Both the position numbers and the translations under genes were made by a program. Below are positions 1 to 7,427 of a stretch of 7,427 nt of DNA, in pieces. This DNA is from Porticoccus sp. (lineage in GTDB: Bacteria > Pseudomonadota > Gammaproteobacteria > Pseudomonadales > Porticoccaceae). Position 1 is the first letter of the stretch. The number at the start of each line of letters is the position of its first letter. The notes under the pieces are model-generated. The model searched no databases and was not told the origin of the DNA. It was given only the letters and a program-made list of their open reading frames with translations. The stretch spans positions 1 to 7,427 of the forward strand of contig NYXF01000067.1 of NCBI GenBank assembly GCA_002685455.1. The letters are read 5' to 3'.

Positions 1-246
1 AGTGTCAAAAAGATTCCATCGGTCCTTGAGAAAAAAAGACTTTTTTTCCTCTCCAAGAAATCTTATTAAAAGCTCAAATAAAAAAAATATAGTTACAAAA
101 TAATCTAAAATGATAACTATATTTATGTAGTTATTACTTATTTCATATGTTTGAAATCCTACTAAAAGTGAGGAGAGAAGAATTATAGAAATTACGACGC
201 TTTGAAATCTTCGGTCGTCTTTAATTTTATTGAACTTATAGATCAT
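1..246 (-). CDS. Putative voltage-gated-type ion channel, N-terminal fragment (runs off the left edge)
   Basis: An open frame starts at ATG 246-244 and continues for 82 codons to the window edge without a stop. After a charged N-terminus (residues 1-13, lysine and arginine rich) there is a hydrophobic segment at about 14-33 (S1-like, containing SSLLVGFQTY), then a second at about 41-64 (S2-like, ILDYFVTIFFLFELLIRFL), then KDRWNLFD at 74-81. The pattern of S2 ending in E-L-L-I-R, a basic or acidic linker, and W-N-x-F-D entering S3 is characteristic of the Ion_trans superfamily (bacterial Na+, K+ or non-selective voltage-gated channels). The acidic residues E58 and D81 sit where S2 and S3 countercharges are expected. 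The start is supported by a Shine-Dalgarno GAAGGAA (260-254) 7 nt upstream. The S4 sensor, pore and selectivity filter lie outside the window, so ion selectivity cannot be judged. It lies 77 bp downstream of the tRNA gene on the same strand and could be partly read from that promoter. Confidence 0.72.
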   Translation of the reverse strand, partial: MIYKFNKIKDDRRFQSVVISIILLSSLLVGFQTYEISNNYINIVIILDYFVTIFFLFELLIRFLGEEKKSFFLKDRWNLFDT

Positions 247-253
247 TGAAAAG

Positions 254-260
254 TTCCTTC
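254..260 (-). promoter_or_regulatory. Ribosome binding site of the ion channel gene
   Basis: GAAGGAA on the minus strand, ending 7 nt before ATG 246-244. It is the strongest Shine-Dalgarno match in the window and is the main evidence that the open frame at the left edge is a real gene with this start. A small hairpin (CCTC, loop of five, GAGG; plus-strand 267-279) lies just upstream and might influence access to it. Confidence 0.6.
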
Positions 261-323
261 AAATATCCTCTATTCGAGGCCTGGTAATAATTAGAGTATT
301 AGAAGGTATTGTACATATAATTG

Positions 324-407
324 TACCAGAGGCCGGACTCGAACCGGCACGCTTTTAAGGGCGGGGGATTTTGAATCCCCTGTGTATACCAATTTCACCA
401 CTCTGGC
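324..407 (-). tRNA. tRNA-Leu (anticodon CAA, decodes UUG)
   Basis: Read on the minus strand, all arms of a class II tRNA are visible. The acceptor stem is GCCAGAG pairing with CTCTGGT (first pair G-U, as in several E. coli leucine tRNAs), with discriminator A at 324. The D arm has stem GTG/CAC and GG in the loop. The anticodon stem is GGGGA/TCCCC with loop TTCAAAA, giving anticodon CAA. The long variable arm has stem CGC/GCG, and the T arm is GCCGG-TTCGAGT-CCGGC. The long variable arm, A73 and CAA anticodon identify leucine. The three bases after A73 read CAA instead of CCA (minus strand 323-321), so a standard 3' CCA is not encoded and must be added by tRNA nucleotidyltransferase. The gene is divergent from queA. 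Confidence 0.96.
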
Positions 408-417
408 ATGAGGCGAA

Positions 418-445
418 ATTATAGCAGTGACTATCTTATAATCAA
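418..445 (-). promoter_or_regulatory. Likely sigma70 promoter of tRNA-Leu
   Basis: On the minus strand there is a -35 TTGATT (445-440, four of six to consensus), a 16-bp spacer and a perfect -10 TATAAT (423-418). The tRNA begins 11 bp further on, so transcription would start only a few bases before the mature 5' end. The stretch between the -10 and the start contains CGCC, a GC-rich discriminator of the kind seen at stringently controlled stable-RNA promoters. The boxes are seen; stringent control is inference. Confidence 0.55.
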
Positions 446-546
446 ATTGGGTTATTTTTATCTTCGCACTACTGATTCAAGATTACTGGTTATAAGCATA
501 AATTTCTATTACTCTTGCCGCTCTCAATAATAAAACTTAGGCCTAT

Positions 547-1623
547 ATGAAGCGAGAATTATTTAATTACAAGTTGCCGACTGAATTAATAGCAAATGAA
601 CCACCCTTAGAGCGAAGAGGGAGCTTGATGATGGTGTTGGACAGAAAAAATGACAATGTAAAGCACCAGTCATTCACCGATATTGTTTCATTGGTTAAAC
701 CAGGAGATTTAATGGTATTTAATAATACAAGAGTTATTCCTGCCAGAATCTTCGGAAAAAAAGAAACTGGAGGAAAGATCGAGATTTTGGTCGAGAGGCT
801 CTTGGATGATCAGAGGGTTTTGGCACATTTACGCTGTAGTAAACCTCCCAAATTTGGATCAAAAATAATTTTTGAGGGCTCTATTGAAGCTATGGTGCAA
901 GAGCGCGAAGAAGATTTATTTATCATCAGATTCCTTAGCGATCAGCCAGCAATTGATGTGATTGAGTCACAAGGGCATACACCTTTACCCCCATATATTG
1001 ATCGACCAGATAATGAATATGATAGAGAACGCTATCAGACAGTATACGCAAAAATTCCCGGCGCTATTGCTGCGCCAACAGCCGGCTTGCATTTCGATTT
1101 AGAGTTAATAAAAGAAATTTCTTCACTTGGTATCGATATAGCATATGTTACTTTACATGTAGGTTCTGGAACCTTTCAGCCACTACGAGTTGATAGTATT
1201 TATGATCACGTAATGCATACAGAAGTCATAGATATACCATTGACTGTTTGCGAGAAAATTGAAAATACAAAGAAAAGAGGTGGCAGAGTAATAGCTGTTG
1301 GAACTACAAGTGTCAGATGTCTGGAGAGTGCAGCCTCTTCAGGAAAAATTAGCCCAATGAAGGGCGAAACAGATATATTTATTTATCCAGGCTACAAATT
1401 TAAGGTAGTAGACGCAATGGTTACGAATTTTCATCTGCCCGAATCAACATTATTAATGTTAGTGTGTGCTTTTTCTGGATATAAGAGAATAATGAATGCT
1501 TATCAGCAAGCGATTATAAAAAAATATAGATTTTTCAGCTATGGTGATGCAATGTTCTTAGTCAATAATCCAGATGCACATAAAGAGACACCAATTATAG
1601 AAAAATATTCAGGGAAAAGCTAA
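547..1623 (+). CDS. queA: S-adenosylmethionine:tRNA ribosyltransferase-isomerase QueA
   Basis: QueA transfers and isomerises the ribosyl group of SAM onto preQ1 at position 34 of tRNA, giving epoxyqueuosine, in the cytoplasm. The protein is 358 aa against about 356 in E. coli and is colinear with it. Recognisable blocks are VFNNTRVIPARIFG (57-70), GGKIEILVERLLDD (75-88), PLPPYIDRP (146-154), YQTVYAKIPG through APTAGLHF (163-183), TLHVGSGTFQP (202-212), RVIAVGTTSVRCLESAA (247-263), VVDAMVTNFHLPESTLLML (287-305) and YRFFSYGDAMF (327-337). ATG 547 fits the family N-terminus and has an AGG (539-541) five bases upstream, which forms part of a palindromic AGGCCT. The stop TAA directly abuts the tgt start, so the two are surely cotranscribed. 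No convincing promoter is seen: candidate -10 boxes are TATAAT at 437-442 (inside the tRNA promoter, opposite strand) and TATAAG at 491-496, both without a good -35. Confidence 0.98.
   Translation: MKRELFNYKLPTELIANEPPLERRGSLMMVLDRKNDNVKHQSFTDIVSLVKPGDLMVFNNTRVIPARIFGKKETGGKIEILVERLLDDQRVLAHLRCSKPPKFGSKIIFEGSIEAMVQEREEDLFIIRFLSDQPAIDVIESQGHTPLPPYIDRPDNEYDRERYQTVYAKIPGAIAAPTAGLHFDLELIKEISSLGIDIAYVTLHVGSGTFQPLRVDSIYDHVMHTEVIDIPLTVCEKIENTKKRGGRVIAVGTTSVRCLESAASSGKISPMKGETDIFIYPGYKFKVVDAMVTNFHLPESTLLMLVCAFSGYKRIMNAYQQAIIKKYRFFSYGDAMFLVNNPDAHKETPIIEKYSGKS
1611..1615 (+). promoter_or_regulatory. Ribosome binding site that decides the tgt start
   Basis: AGGGA lies inside the last codons of queA, 8 nt before ATG 1624. 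A second in-frame ATG at 1642 would align exactly with the E. coli Tgt N-terminus, but it has no Shine-Dalgarno-like sequence in front of it. This site therefore favours 1624 and a six-residue N-terminal extension. Confidence 0.55.
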
Positions 1624-2748
<1,125 letters not shown>

Positions 2749-2842
2749 ATTTTTTAAATTAAATTAAAGTGACTCTCAGGCCTAGCCTTGTTTATATAAA
2801 AATTACTGTTCAACAATAACTTCCTGTTCGCAGTAAAAATTT

Positions 2843-2866
2843 TCTTGCAGGCCTCACAAGATTTTT
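2843..2866 (+). terminator. Possible weak intrinsic terminator after tgt
   Basis: TCTTG (2843-2847) pairs with CAAGA (2857-2861) around a 9-nt loop containing AGGCCT, and is followed directly by TTTTT and then GTTTT. The stem is only five pairs with two G-C pairs, so termination would be partial at best. Its position 95 bp after the tgt stop and just before the secD promoter is sensible. Confidence 0.3.
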
Positions 2867-2882
2867 GTTTTAAGTTTATAAT
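2853..2882 (+). promoter_or_regulatory. Candidate sigma70 promoter of secDF
   Basis: A perfect -10 TATAAT lies at 2877-2882. A -35 CTCACA at 2853-2858 (four of six to TTGACA) precedes it with an 18-bp spacer. Transcription would start near 2889, giving a leader of about 35 nt before secD ATG 2925. The -35 overlaps the hairpin described at 2843-2861. AT-rich DNA yields TATAAT by chance fairly often, so the call rests on the placement in front of a gene that has lost its usual upstream partner. Confidence 0.45.
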
Positions 2883-2924
2883 GGAAACAATAATAAATTT
2901 AATGGCTATATAAGAATAATTTTT

Positions 2925-4787
2925 ATGAATAACTATCCGTTAAAAACATATTTTTTAATCTTAATAATTGTACTGATAGGTATCATATACGGATTGCCCA
3001 ATTTATTTTCTGCAGACCCTGCAATCCAGATCTCTGGACAGAGCGGAGAAATGGAAATAGATCAGTCAGTTATGAATAATATTACAGATTCCTTAAAGGC
3101 AGCAAATATCGATTACTTTGGTGAACAAGTGGATGGTGAAACAGGTATTCTACGATTAAAAGATGCAGATAAACAGTTATATGCCAAACAAATAATCCAA
3201 GACAAGCTTGGTCTAGAGTACGTTGTTGCACTCAATCTAGCACCTACCACGCCAGAATGGTTAGAGAAATTTGGAGCCTCCCCGATGAAACTTGGACTTG
3301 ATCTACGAGGTGGAGTACATTTTTTGCTCGAAGTAAATACAGATGAGGCTATTGGTAAACAGATGGATACGATAGTACGTCAAGTTAGGACTGCTATGCG
3401 GGAAGAAAAATTGCGATATGAATCTATAAAGCTAATAAAAAGAAAAACAATAATTGCTGTCTTTAAAACAAAGATTGATGCAGAAAAAGCAAACAATATT
3501 ATGCGAAAAAAGTTTACTGGAATTACTCGTGAAACTTTTGGAGAGAATGATTCATTTGTCATCCGTTCAGAAATGCTTGAGTCAGAAGTGAAGAAAATCC
3601 AAGATTATGCAATCAATCAAAATCTCACAACGCTTCGTAATCGAGTAAATGAATTGGGAGTCTCTGAGCCAGTTGTTCAGCGTCAAGGTAAAAATCGAAT
3701 TGTTGTAGAGCTTCCAGGTGTCCAAGATACTGCGGCCGCCAAAAGGATCATTGGAAAAACTGCAAATTTAGAGTTTAGGTTAGAGGCAAAACCTGGATCT
3801 AGTAATCGAGAGAAATTCTCTTTTAGTGATTCTTATGTAAGAGATAGAGGGATTAAAAACGCTTACTTAAAGCGCACAGTTGTAATAACGGGTGATCACG
3901 TTTCAAAAGCCACTGCAGGCTATGATGAAAAAGGAACTCCAAATGTAAATATTTCACTTAATAGCCAAGGCGGTGCAAGAATGCACCGAATGACGAGAAA
4001 TAATATAGGTCAAAGATTAGGCGTTTTATTTATCGAATATAAAGTGCGAACGAAATATGAAATTGATAGTGCTGGAGAAAAGATAGCTATTCCCGAACGT
4101 TATGTTGATAAAAACATAATTAATTTAGCGACTATTCAGAGTGCCCTAGGTGTTGGATTCCAGATTACTGGATTAAGCACACCCCGGGAAGCTTCAGAGT
4201 TAGCTTTATTTTTAAGGGCTGGCGCTATGGCTGCGCCCATGTATTTTGTTGAGGAGAGAACTATTGGCCCATCTCTGGGTGCAGAAAATATTGCTTTAGG
4301 CATAAAATCTGTGATTATCGGCATGTCCCTAGTTATCATATTTATGCTTCTCTATTATAGAGTATTTGGTCTTTTTGCCAATGTAGCTTTAACTCTGAAT
4401 CTATTAATCCTAGTAGCCTTTATGTCGATGCTCGAGGCTACATTAACTTTACCTGGAATTGCTGGCATCGTACTAACAGTCGGTATTGCGGTGGATGCAA
4501 ATGTACTCATATTTTCACGGATCAAGGAGGAGATAGCCAACGGGCTGCCCCCCCAATCCGCAATCAGTGCTGGTTATGACCGCGCTTTTGTCTCAATAGT
4601 AGACGCTAACATAACAACTTTAATTGTCGCAGTTATTCTTTTTATCATCGGGTCAGGACCAGTTCAAGGATTTGCCGTGACCCTCTCCATTGGAATTTTA
4701 GTGTCAATGTTTACGGCTATTGTTGTAACAAGAGCTCTGGTAAATTTAAGCTTCGGAAATCGAGCTATCAATAAAATCAGGATTTAG
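2925..4787 (+). CDS. secD: Protein translocase subunit SecD
   Basis: SecD, with SecF, forms an inner-membrane RND-like complex that uses the proton gradient to pull and release exported proteins on the periplasmic side of SecYEG. The product is 620 aa (E. coli 615) and colinear with it. It has TM1 at about 7-25, a large periplasmic domain with PMKLGLDLRGGVHFLLEV (120-137) and LGVSEPVVQRQGKNRIVVEL (244-263), then EERTIGPSLG (443-452) and five more membrane segments at about 457-477, 482-503, 508-530, 556-577 and 580-603. The proton-relay aspartate in TM4 is D524, in GIAVDANVLIF, equivalent to E. coli D519. One oddity is that the usual E-R-I-K/R-E-E after that motif reads S-R-I-K-E-E (S531). 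The ribosome site is weak (AAGA, 2912-2915), unlike those of tgt and secF. The start matches the family N-terminus (N-x-Y-P-L-K-x-Y). Confidence 0.98.
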   Translation: MNNYPLKTYFLILIIVLIGIIYGLPNLFSADPAIQISGQSGEMEIDQSVMNNITDSLKAANIDYFGEQVDGETGILRLKDADKQLYAKQIIQDKLGLEYVVALNLAPTTPEWLEKFGASPMKLGLDLRGGVHFLLEVNTDEAIGKQMDTIVRQVRTAMREEKLRYESIKLIKRKTIIAVFKTKIDAEKANNIMRKKFTGITRETFGENDSFVIRSEMLESEVKKIQDYAINQNLTTLRNRVNELGVSEPVVQRQGKNRIVVELPGVQDTAAAKRIIGKTANLEFRLEAKPGSSNREKFSFSDSYVRDRGIKNAYLKRTVVITGDHVSKATAGYDEKGTPNVNISLNSQGGARMHRMTRNNIGQRLGVLFIEYKVRTKYEIDSAGEKIAIPERYVDKNIINLATIQSALGVGFQITGLSTPREASELALFLRAGAMAAPMYFVEERTIGPSLGAENIALGIKSVIIGMSLVIIFMLLYYRVFGLFANVALTLNLLILVAFMSMLEATLTLPGIAGIVLTVGIAVDANVLIFSRIKEEIANGLPPQSAISAGYDRAFVSIVDANITTLIVAVILFIIGSGPVQGFAVTLSIGILVSMFTAIVVTRALVNLSFGNRAINKIRI

Positions 4788-4790
4788 GAA
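4786..4790 (+). promoter_or_regulatory. Ribosome binding site of secF, overlapping the secD stop
   Basis: AGGAA begins inside the secD stop codon (TAG 4785-4787) and ends 8 nt before ATG 4799. A ribosome finishing secD would therefore sit on the secF initiation site, which favours translational coupling of the two subunits. Confidence 0.6.
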
Positions 4791-4798
4791 AATTTAAT

Positions 4799-5716
4799 AT
4801 GGCTGCGATTAATATTATTGATTTTATGGGTCAAAGAAAAATAGCATCTATACTTTCTATTTTTCTTATTATGGGATCGATTGCTTCATTTTTTACTAAA
4901 GGCTTAGCTCTGGGCCTAGACTTCACAGGTGGGACACAAATTGAAGTTGGTTATCAAAAGAAAGCTGATTTGAAAGATATAAGAGATCAACTAGCTTCCG
5001 CTGGCTATGAAAACCCTATTGTCGTCCACTTTGGTTCAGAAAAAGATGTTCTTATTAGAATGCAAGGTAAGCCAGCAGCTGGATTATCTGACAATATTTT
5101 GAAGTCACTTCGTGTTAGTCAACCTACAGTTACTCTGCGCCGCGTAGATTTTGTTGGTCCGCAAGTCGGAGAAGAACTACGAGAGGATGGCGGTTTAGGA
5201 ATGCTTGTAGCTTTGCTAGTTGTGATGATGTACATAGCTGTTCGATTTCAATACAAATTTTCTATAGGAGCTGTTATTGCTTTAATGCATGATGTAATTA
5301 TTACTATTGGGTTTTTTTCGATAACAGGATTAGAGTTTGATCTCACAGTATTGGCAGCAGTATTGGCAGTCATAGGTTATTCTCTAAACGATACAATAGT
5401 TGTATCTGATAGAATCAGAGAAAATTTACGTGCTCTTCGATCTTCAGAAGTCAAAACGGTAATTAATCAATCTTTGACTCAAACATTAGGCAGAACTTTA
5501 GTAACGTCCTTTACTACATTATTAGTATTATCATCATTGTTTTTTTTTGGTGGTGAGCTAATCCATAATTTTGCTATTGCCCTTATGGTAGGGGTCTTGA
5601 TTGGCACTTACTCATCGATTTATGTAGCATCAAATATGTTATTGGTTTTAAGCTTAACGCGTGAGAATTTAATACCTCCAGAAAAAGAGGGCTCAGAATT
5701 TGATGAACGCCCTTGA
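4799..5716 (+). CDS. secF: Protein translocase subunit SecF
   Basis: SecF is the partner of SecD in the proton-driven late step of Sec export. The protein is 305 aa, slightly shorter than E. coli SecF (323) and complete. TM1 lies at about 15-33, followed by the signature GLALGLDFTGGTQIEV (35-50), a periplasmic domain ending in VDFVGPQVGEELREDG (116-131), and TM2-TM6 at about 132-149, 154-175, 181-202, 232-251 and 257-284. The conserved membrane motif GYSLNDTIVVSDRIREN (193-209) contains D198 and the D-R-I-R-E-N block. Spacing to secD is 11 bp with an overlapping ribosome site, so they form one transcription unit. The gene ends with two consecutive in-frame stops, TGA-TAA (5714-5719). A 12-bp tandem near-repeat (AGTATTGGCAG at 5347 and 5359) encodes ordinary LAAVLAV membrane sequence. 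The convergent proS stop is 31 bp away. Confidence 0.98.
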   Translation: MAAINIIDFMGQRKIASILSIFLIMGSIASFFTKGLALGLDFTGGTQIEVGYQKKADLKDIRDQLASAGYENPIVVHFGSEKDVLIRMQGKPAAGLSDNILKSLRVSQPTVTLRRVDFVGPQVGEELREDGGLGMLVALLVVMMYIAVRFQYKFSIGAVIALMHDVIITIGFFSITGLEFDLTVLAAVLAVIGYSLNDTIVVSDRIRENLRALRSSEVKTVINQSLTQTLGRTLVTSFTTLLVLSSLFFFGGELIHNFAIALMVGVLIGTYSSIYVASNMLLVLSLTRENLIPPEKEGSEFDERP

Positions 5717-5747
5717 TAAAAGAACATGTATGAAGGTGTTAATCTAA

Positions 5748-7427
5748 TTAATGATTTAATTTTTTAGTCAAAAATTGATTGAGTTCGGCAAGAGGTATAT
5801 CTTGGTTGCTAGAAGAATCCCTGCCGCGATATTCTATTACATCTCTATCTACACCCTTTTCCCCCAAAACCAACCGATGAGGCAAGCCTATCAGTTCTAT
5901 ATCTGCTAACATTCCACCAAGGCGCGTTTTTTCACGATCCATAAAAAGAACATCAAAGCCATTACTAGTAAGCTGCTTGTATATTTTCTCGCAGTAATTC
6001 CTTACCTTTTCAGACTTATGTATATTGATCGGGATTAAGGCAATCTGAAAAGGTGCAAGTTCTGCAGGCCACTTGATACCATTTTCATCGTTATTTTGCT
6101 CAATCGCCGCAGCAACAATCCTACTTACTCCAATTCCATAACAACCCATAAATATTGGTTGTTGAGCGCCTTCCTTACTGAGAGCCATGCAGCTCATTGA
6201 TTCACTATATTTAGTACCCAATTGAAAAATATGCCCAACTTCTATACCGCGCTTGATATCTAAAACACCTTTACCATCTGGGCTGAGATCACCTTGGATA
6301 ACGTTCCTAATATCTTCAACCTTTGAAATGTTACAGTCACGTCTCCAATTCACCCCTGTTAGGTGAAATCCATTTTTATTAGCGCCACATATAAAGTTAG
6401 TTGATTGATTAGCAGACCGATCAACAATAAGAGGTATATCTAATTCAAGAGGGCCAAGACTACCTATGTCACACCCAAGTTGTGCTTTAATGATATCTTT
6501 GCTTGCAAAAGTTAATGGCGACATGACCACACTAATTTTTTCAGCCTTGATAATATTTATCTCATGATCACCTCGTAAAGCTAATGCTACCAGAGGTACA
6601 TGATCTTTTTTACTTTTATGATTGTTTGATATTTTTTTTGGATTACCCAATACGATTAATGTTTTTATGACATTAGACTTATCTACATCCAAATATTCAC
6701 TTATTTCATCAACACTACAAAGTCCTTCTGTTTTGATTTCTTCTAATTTTTGCTCCTGCATATCATTTCTTTGGTTCAATGTTACCGCCTCAGTCATTTC
6801 AACATTAGCTGCAAAGTCACTTTCATTTGAGAAAGCTATAGAATCTTCTCCTGACTCTGCCAATACATGGAATTCGTGAGAACCGTTCCCACCAATACTT
6901 CCTGTATCGGCGATAACTGCCCTAAAATCTAAACCAATTCTTTTTAATATATTAGTATAGGCCTTATGTATCAGCTGGTAAGTTTGGTTTAAATTTTCCT
7001 CAGATTCATGAAATGAATAAGCATCTTTCATAATGAATTCTCTCGAGCGCATTACACCAAAACGTGGACGTATCTCATCACGAAACTTTGTTTGTATTTG
7101 ATAAAAAATTAAAGGTAATTGTTTATAACTATGAATTTCGCTCCGCATGAGGTCTGTAATAACCTCTTCATGAGTTGGTCCAAGACAGAAGGACCTTTCA
7201 TGCCTATCTTGTATGCGAAGTAGCTCTGGGCCATATCTTCCCCAGCGACCAGACTCTTCCCATAGGTTAGAGGGCTGCATAATTGGCATCAAAACTTCTT
7301 GTGCCCCTAGTTTATTCATCTCTTGTCTGATAATCGCTTCCAATTTACGTAGTACTATTAAACCCATTGGAAGCCATGTATATAATCCAGACGCTAGCTT
7401 TCGAATCATTCCAGCACGCAGCATGAG
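5748..7427 (-). CDS. proS: Proline--tRNA ligase, bacterial type with editing domain (N-terminus beyond the right edge)
   Basis: ProS charges tRNA-Pro in the cytoplasm and clears misacylated Ala-tRNA-Pro. The frame stays open through the last base: the codon before ATG 7424-7422 is CTC (Leu), and L-M-L-R-A-G matches an internal stretch of E. coli ProS near residue 25, so the true start lies about 25 codons outside the window and 7424 is not the start. Numbering from that Met, class II motif 1 lies around 30-60, GPTHEEVITD at 82-91, motif 2 FRDEIRPRFGVMRSREF at 114-130, and motif 3 GCYGIGVSRIVAAAIEQ at 427-443. The inserted editing domain (YbaK-like) spans about 198-382 with VIKTLIVLG, where K254 corresponds to E. 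coli K279. The anticodon-binding domain (about 455-558) follows. All catalytic motifs are intact. It converges with secF and shares no operon with visible genes. Confidence 0.97.
   Translation of the reverse strand, partial: LMLRAGMIRKLASGLYTWLPMGLIVLRKLEAIIRQEMNKLGAQEVLMPIMQPSNLWEESGRWGRYGPELLRIQDRHERSFCLGPTHEEVITDLMRSEIHSYKQLPLIFYQIQTKFRDEIRPRFGVMRSREFIMKDAYSFHESEENLNQTYQLIHKAYTNILKRIGLDFRAVIADTGSIGGNGSHEFHVLAESGEDSIAFSNESDFAANVEMTEAVTLNQRNDMQEQKLEEIKTEGLCSVDEISEYLDVDKSNVIKTLIVLGNPKKISNNHKSKKDHVPLVALALRGDHEINIIKAEKISVVMSPLTFASKDIIKAQLGCDIGSLGPLELDIPLIVDRSANQSTNFICGANKNGFHLTGVNWRRDCNISKVEDIRNVIQGDLSPDGKGVLDIKRGIEVGHIFQLGTKYSESMSCMALSKEGAQQPIFMGCYGIGVSRIVAAAIEQNNDENGIKWPAELAPFQIALIPINIHKSEKVRNYCEKIYKQLTSNGFDVLFMDREKTRLGGMLADIELIGLPHRLVLGEKGVDRDVIEYRGRDSSSNQDIPLAELNQFLTKKLNH

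Larger units (their letters stand above)
2749..2924 (+). other. Intergenic spacer tgt-secD, without yajC
   Basis: This is the longest non-coding stretch of the window (176 bp). It is too short for YajC (about 110 aa) and I see no YajC-like remnant in any frame. It contains two AGGCCT palindromes (2778-2783 and 2849-2854), a small hairpin AGGC-CTA-GCCT (2778-2788), an inverted repeat TTACTG/CAGTAA (2803-2808 and 2831-2836, 22-nt loop), a terminator-like hairpin and a -10 box. The arrangement suggests that transcription of queA-tgt may end here and secDF start anew. Confidence 0.7.

Noticed and set aside
443..546. Possible preQ1 riboswitch in the queA leader.
   Set aside because: I see no preQ1-type hairpin with the A-rich tail, and no other riboswitch core; the stretch is plain AT-rich DNA.
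2881..2913. Ten-codon open frame ahead of secD, considered as a leader peptide controlling secDF (as VemP does in Vibrio).
   Set aside because: Its ATG overlaps the -10 box and would lie upstream of the expected transcript start; it is far too short for an arrest peptide and has no ribosome site.
4548..4554. Run of seven C in an AT-rich genome, suspected frameshift in secD.
   Set aside because: The frame continues through it (L-P-P-Q) with family-like sequence on both sides, so no indel is indicated.
5347..5369. Tandem AGTATTGGCAG repeat with a 12-bp period in secF.
   Set aside because: It encodes LAAVLAV, normal for this SecF membrane segment, so it is ordinary codon coincidence.
5739..5765. 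AT-only hairpin followed by six T between secF and proS, considered as an intrinsic terminator.
   Set aside because: Only about four contiguous pairs (AATC/GATT), one of them G-C; too weak to call, although some termination is expected between the convergent genes.

Overview
The window looks like housekeeping chromosome from an AT-rich (below about 40 % GC by eye) gammaproteobacterium. QueA, Tgt, SecD, SecF and ProS all resemble their E. coli counterparts in length, motif order and colinear sequence. The order queA-tgt-secD-secF is the well-known gammaproteobacterial cluster, here without yajC. The short spacers, AT richness and a fragment of a voltage-gated-type ion channel would fit a marine or streamlined lineage. 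That last point is inference; I cannot name a genus.

Layout. Positions 1-246 (minus) hold the N-terminal 82 codons of a probable voltage-gated ion channel that runs off the left edge. Positions 324-407 (minus) are tRNA-Leu(CAA), with a recognisable promoter at 418-445. From 547 the plus strand carries queA and tgt, joined with no gap. A 176-bp spacer (2749-2924) follows; it contains a weak terminator-like hairpin and a good -10 box. Then come secD and secF (11 bp apart). After secF, separated by 31 bp, proS converges on the minus strand and leaves the right edge lacking roughly its first 25 codons.

Functions. Tgt exchanges guanine 34 for preQ1 in tRNAs with GUN anticodons, and QueA then builds epoxyqueuosine on that base, so the first pair is a two-step tRNA modification unit. 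SecD and SecF form the membrane complex that uses proton-motive force to complete Sec-dependent export. ProS charges tRNA-Pro and carries a bacterial-type editing insertion. With tRNA-Leu, most of the window serves translation and export.

I found no mobile element, CRISPR array or defence system. The points worth a second look are small: the missing yajC replaced by a spacer with its own promoter, a tRNA gene ending in CAA rather than CCA, clustering of the palindrome AGGCCT in non-coding DNA, the unlisted ion channel fragment, and a substitution in a conserved SecD motif.
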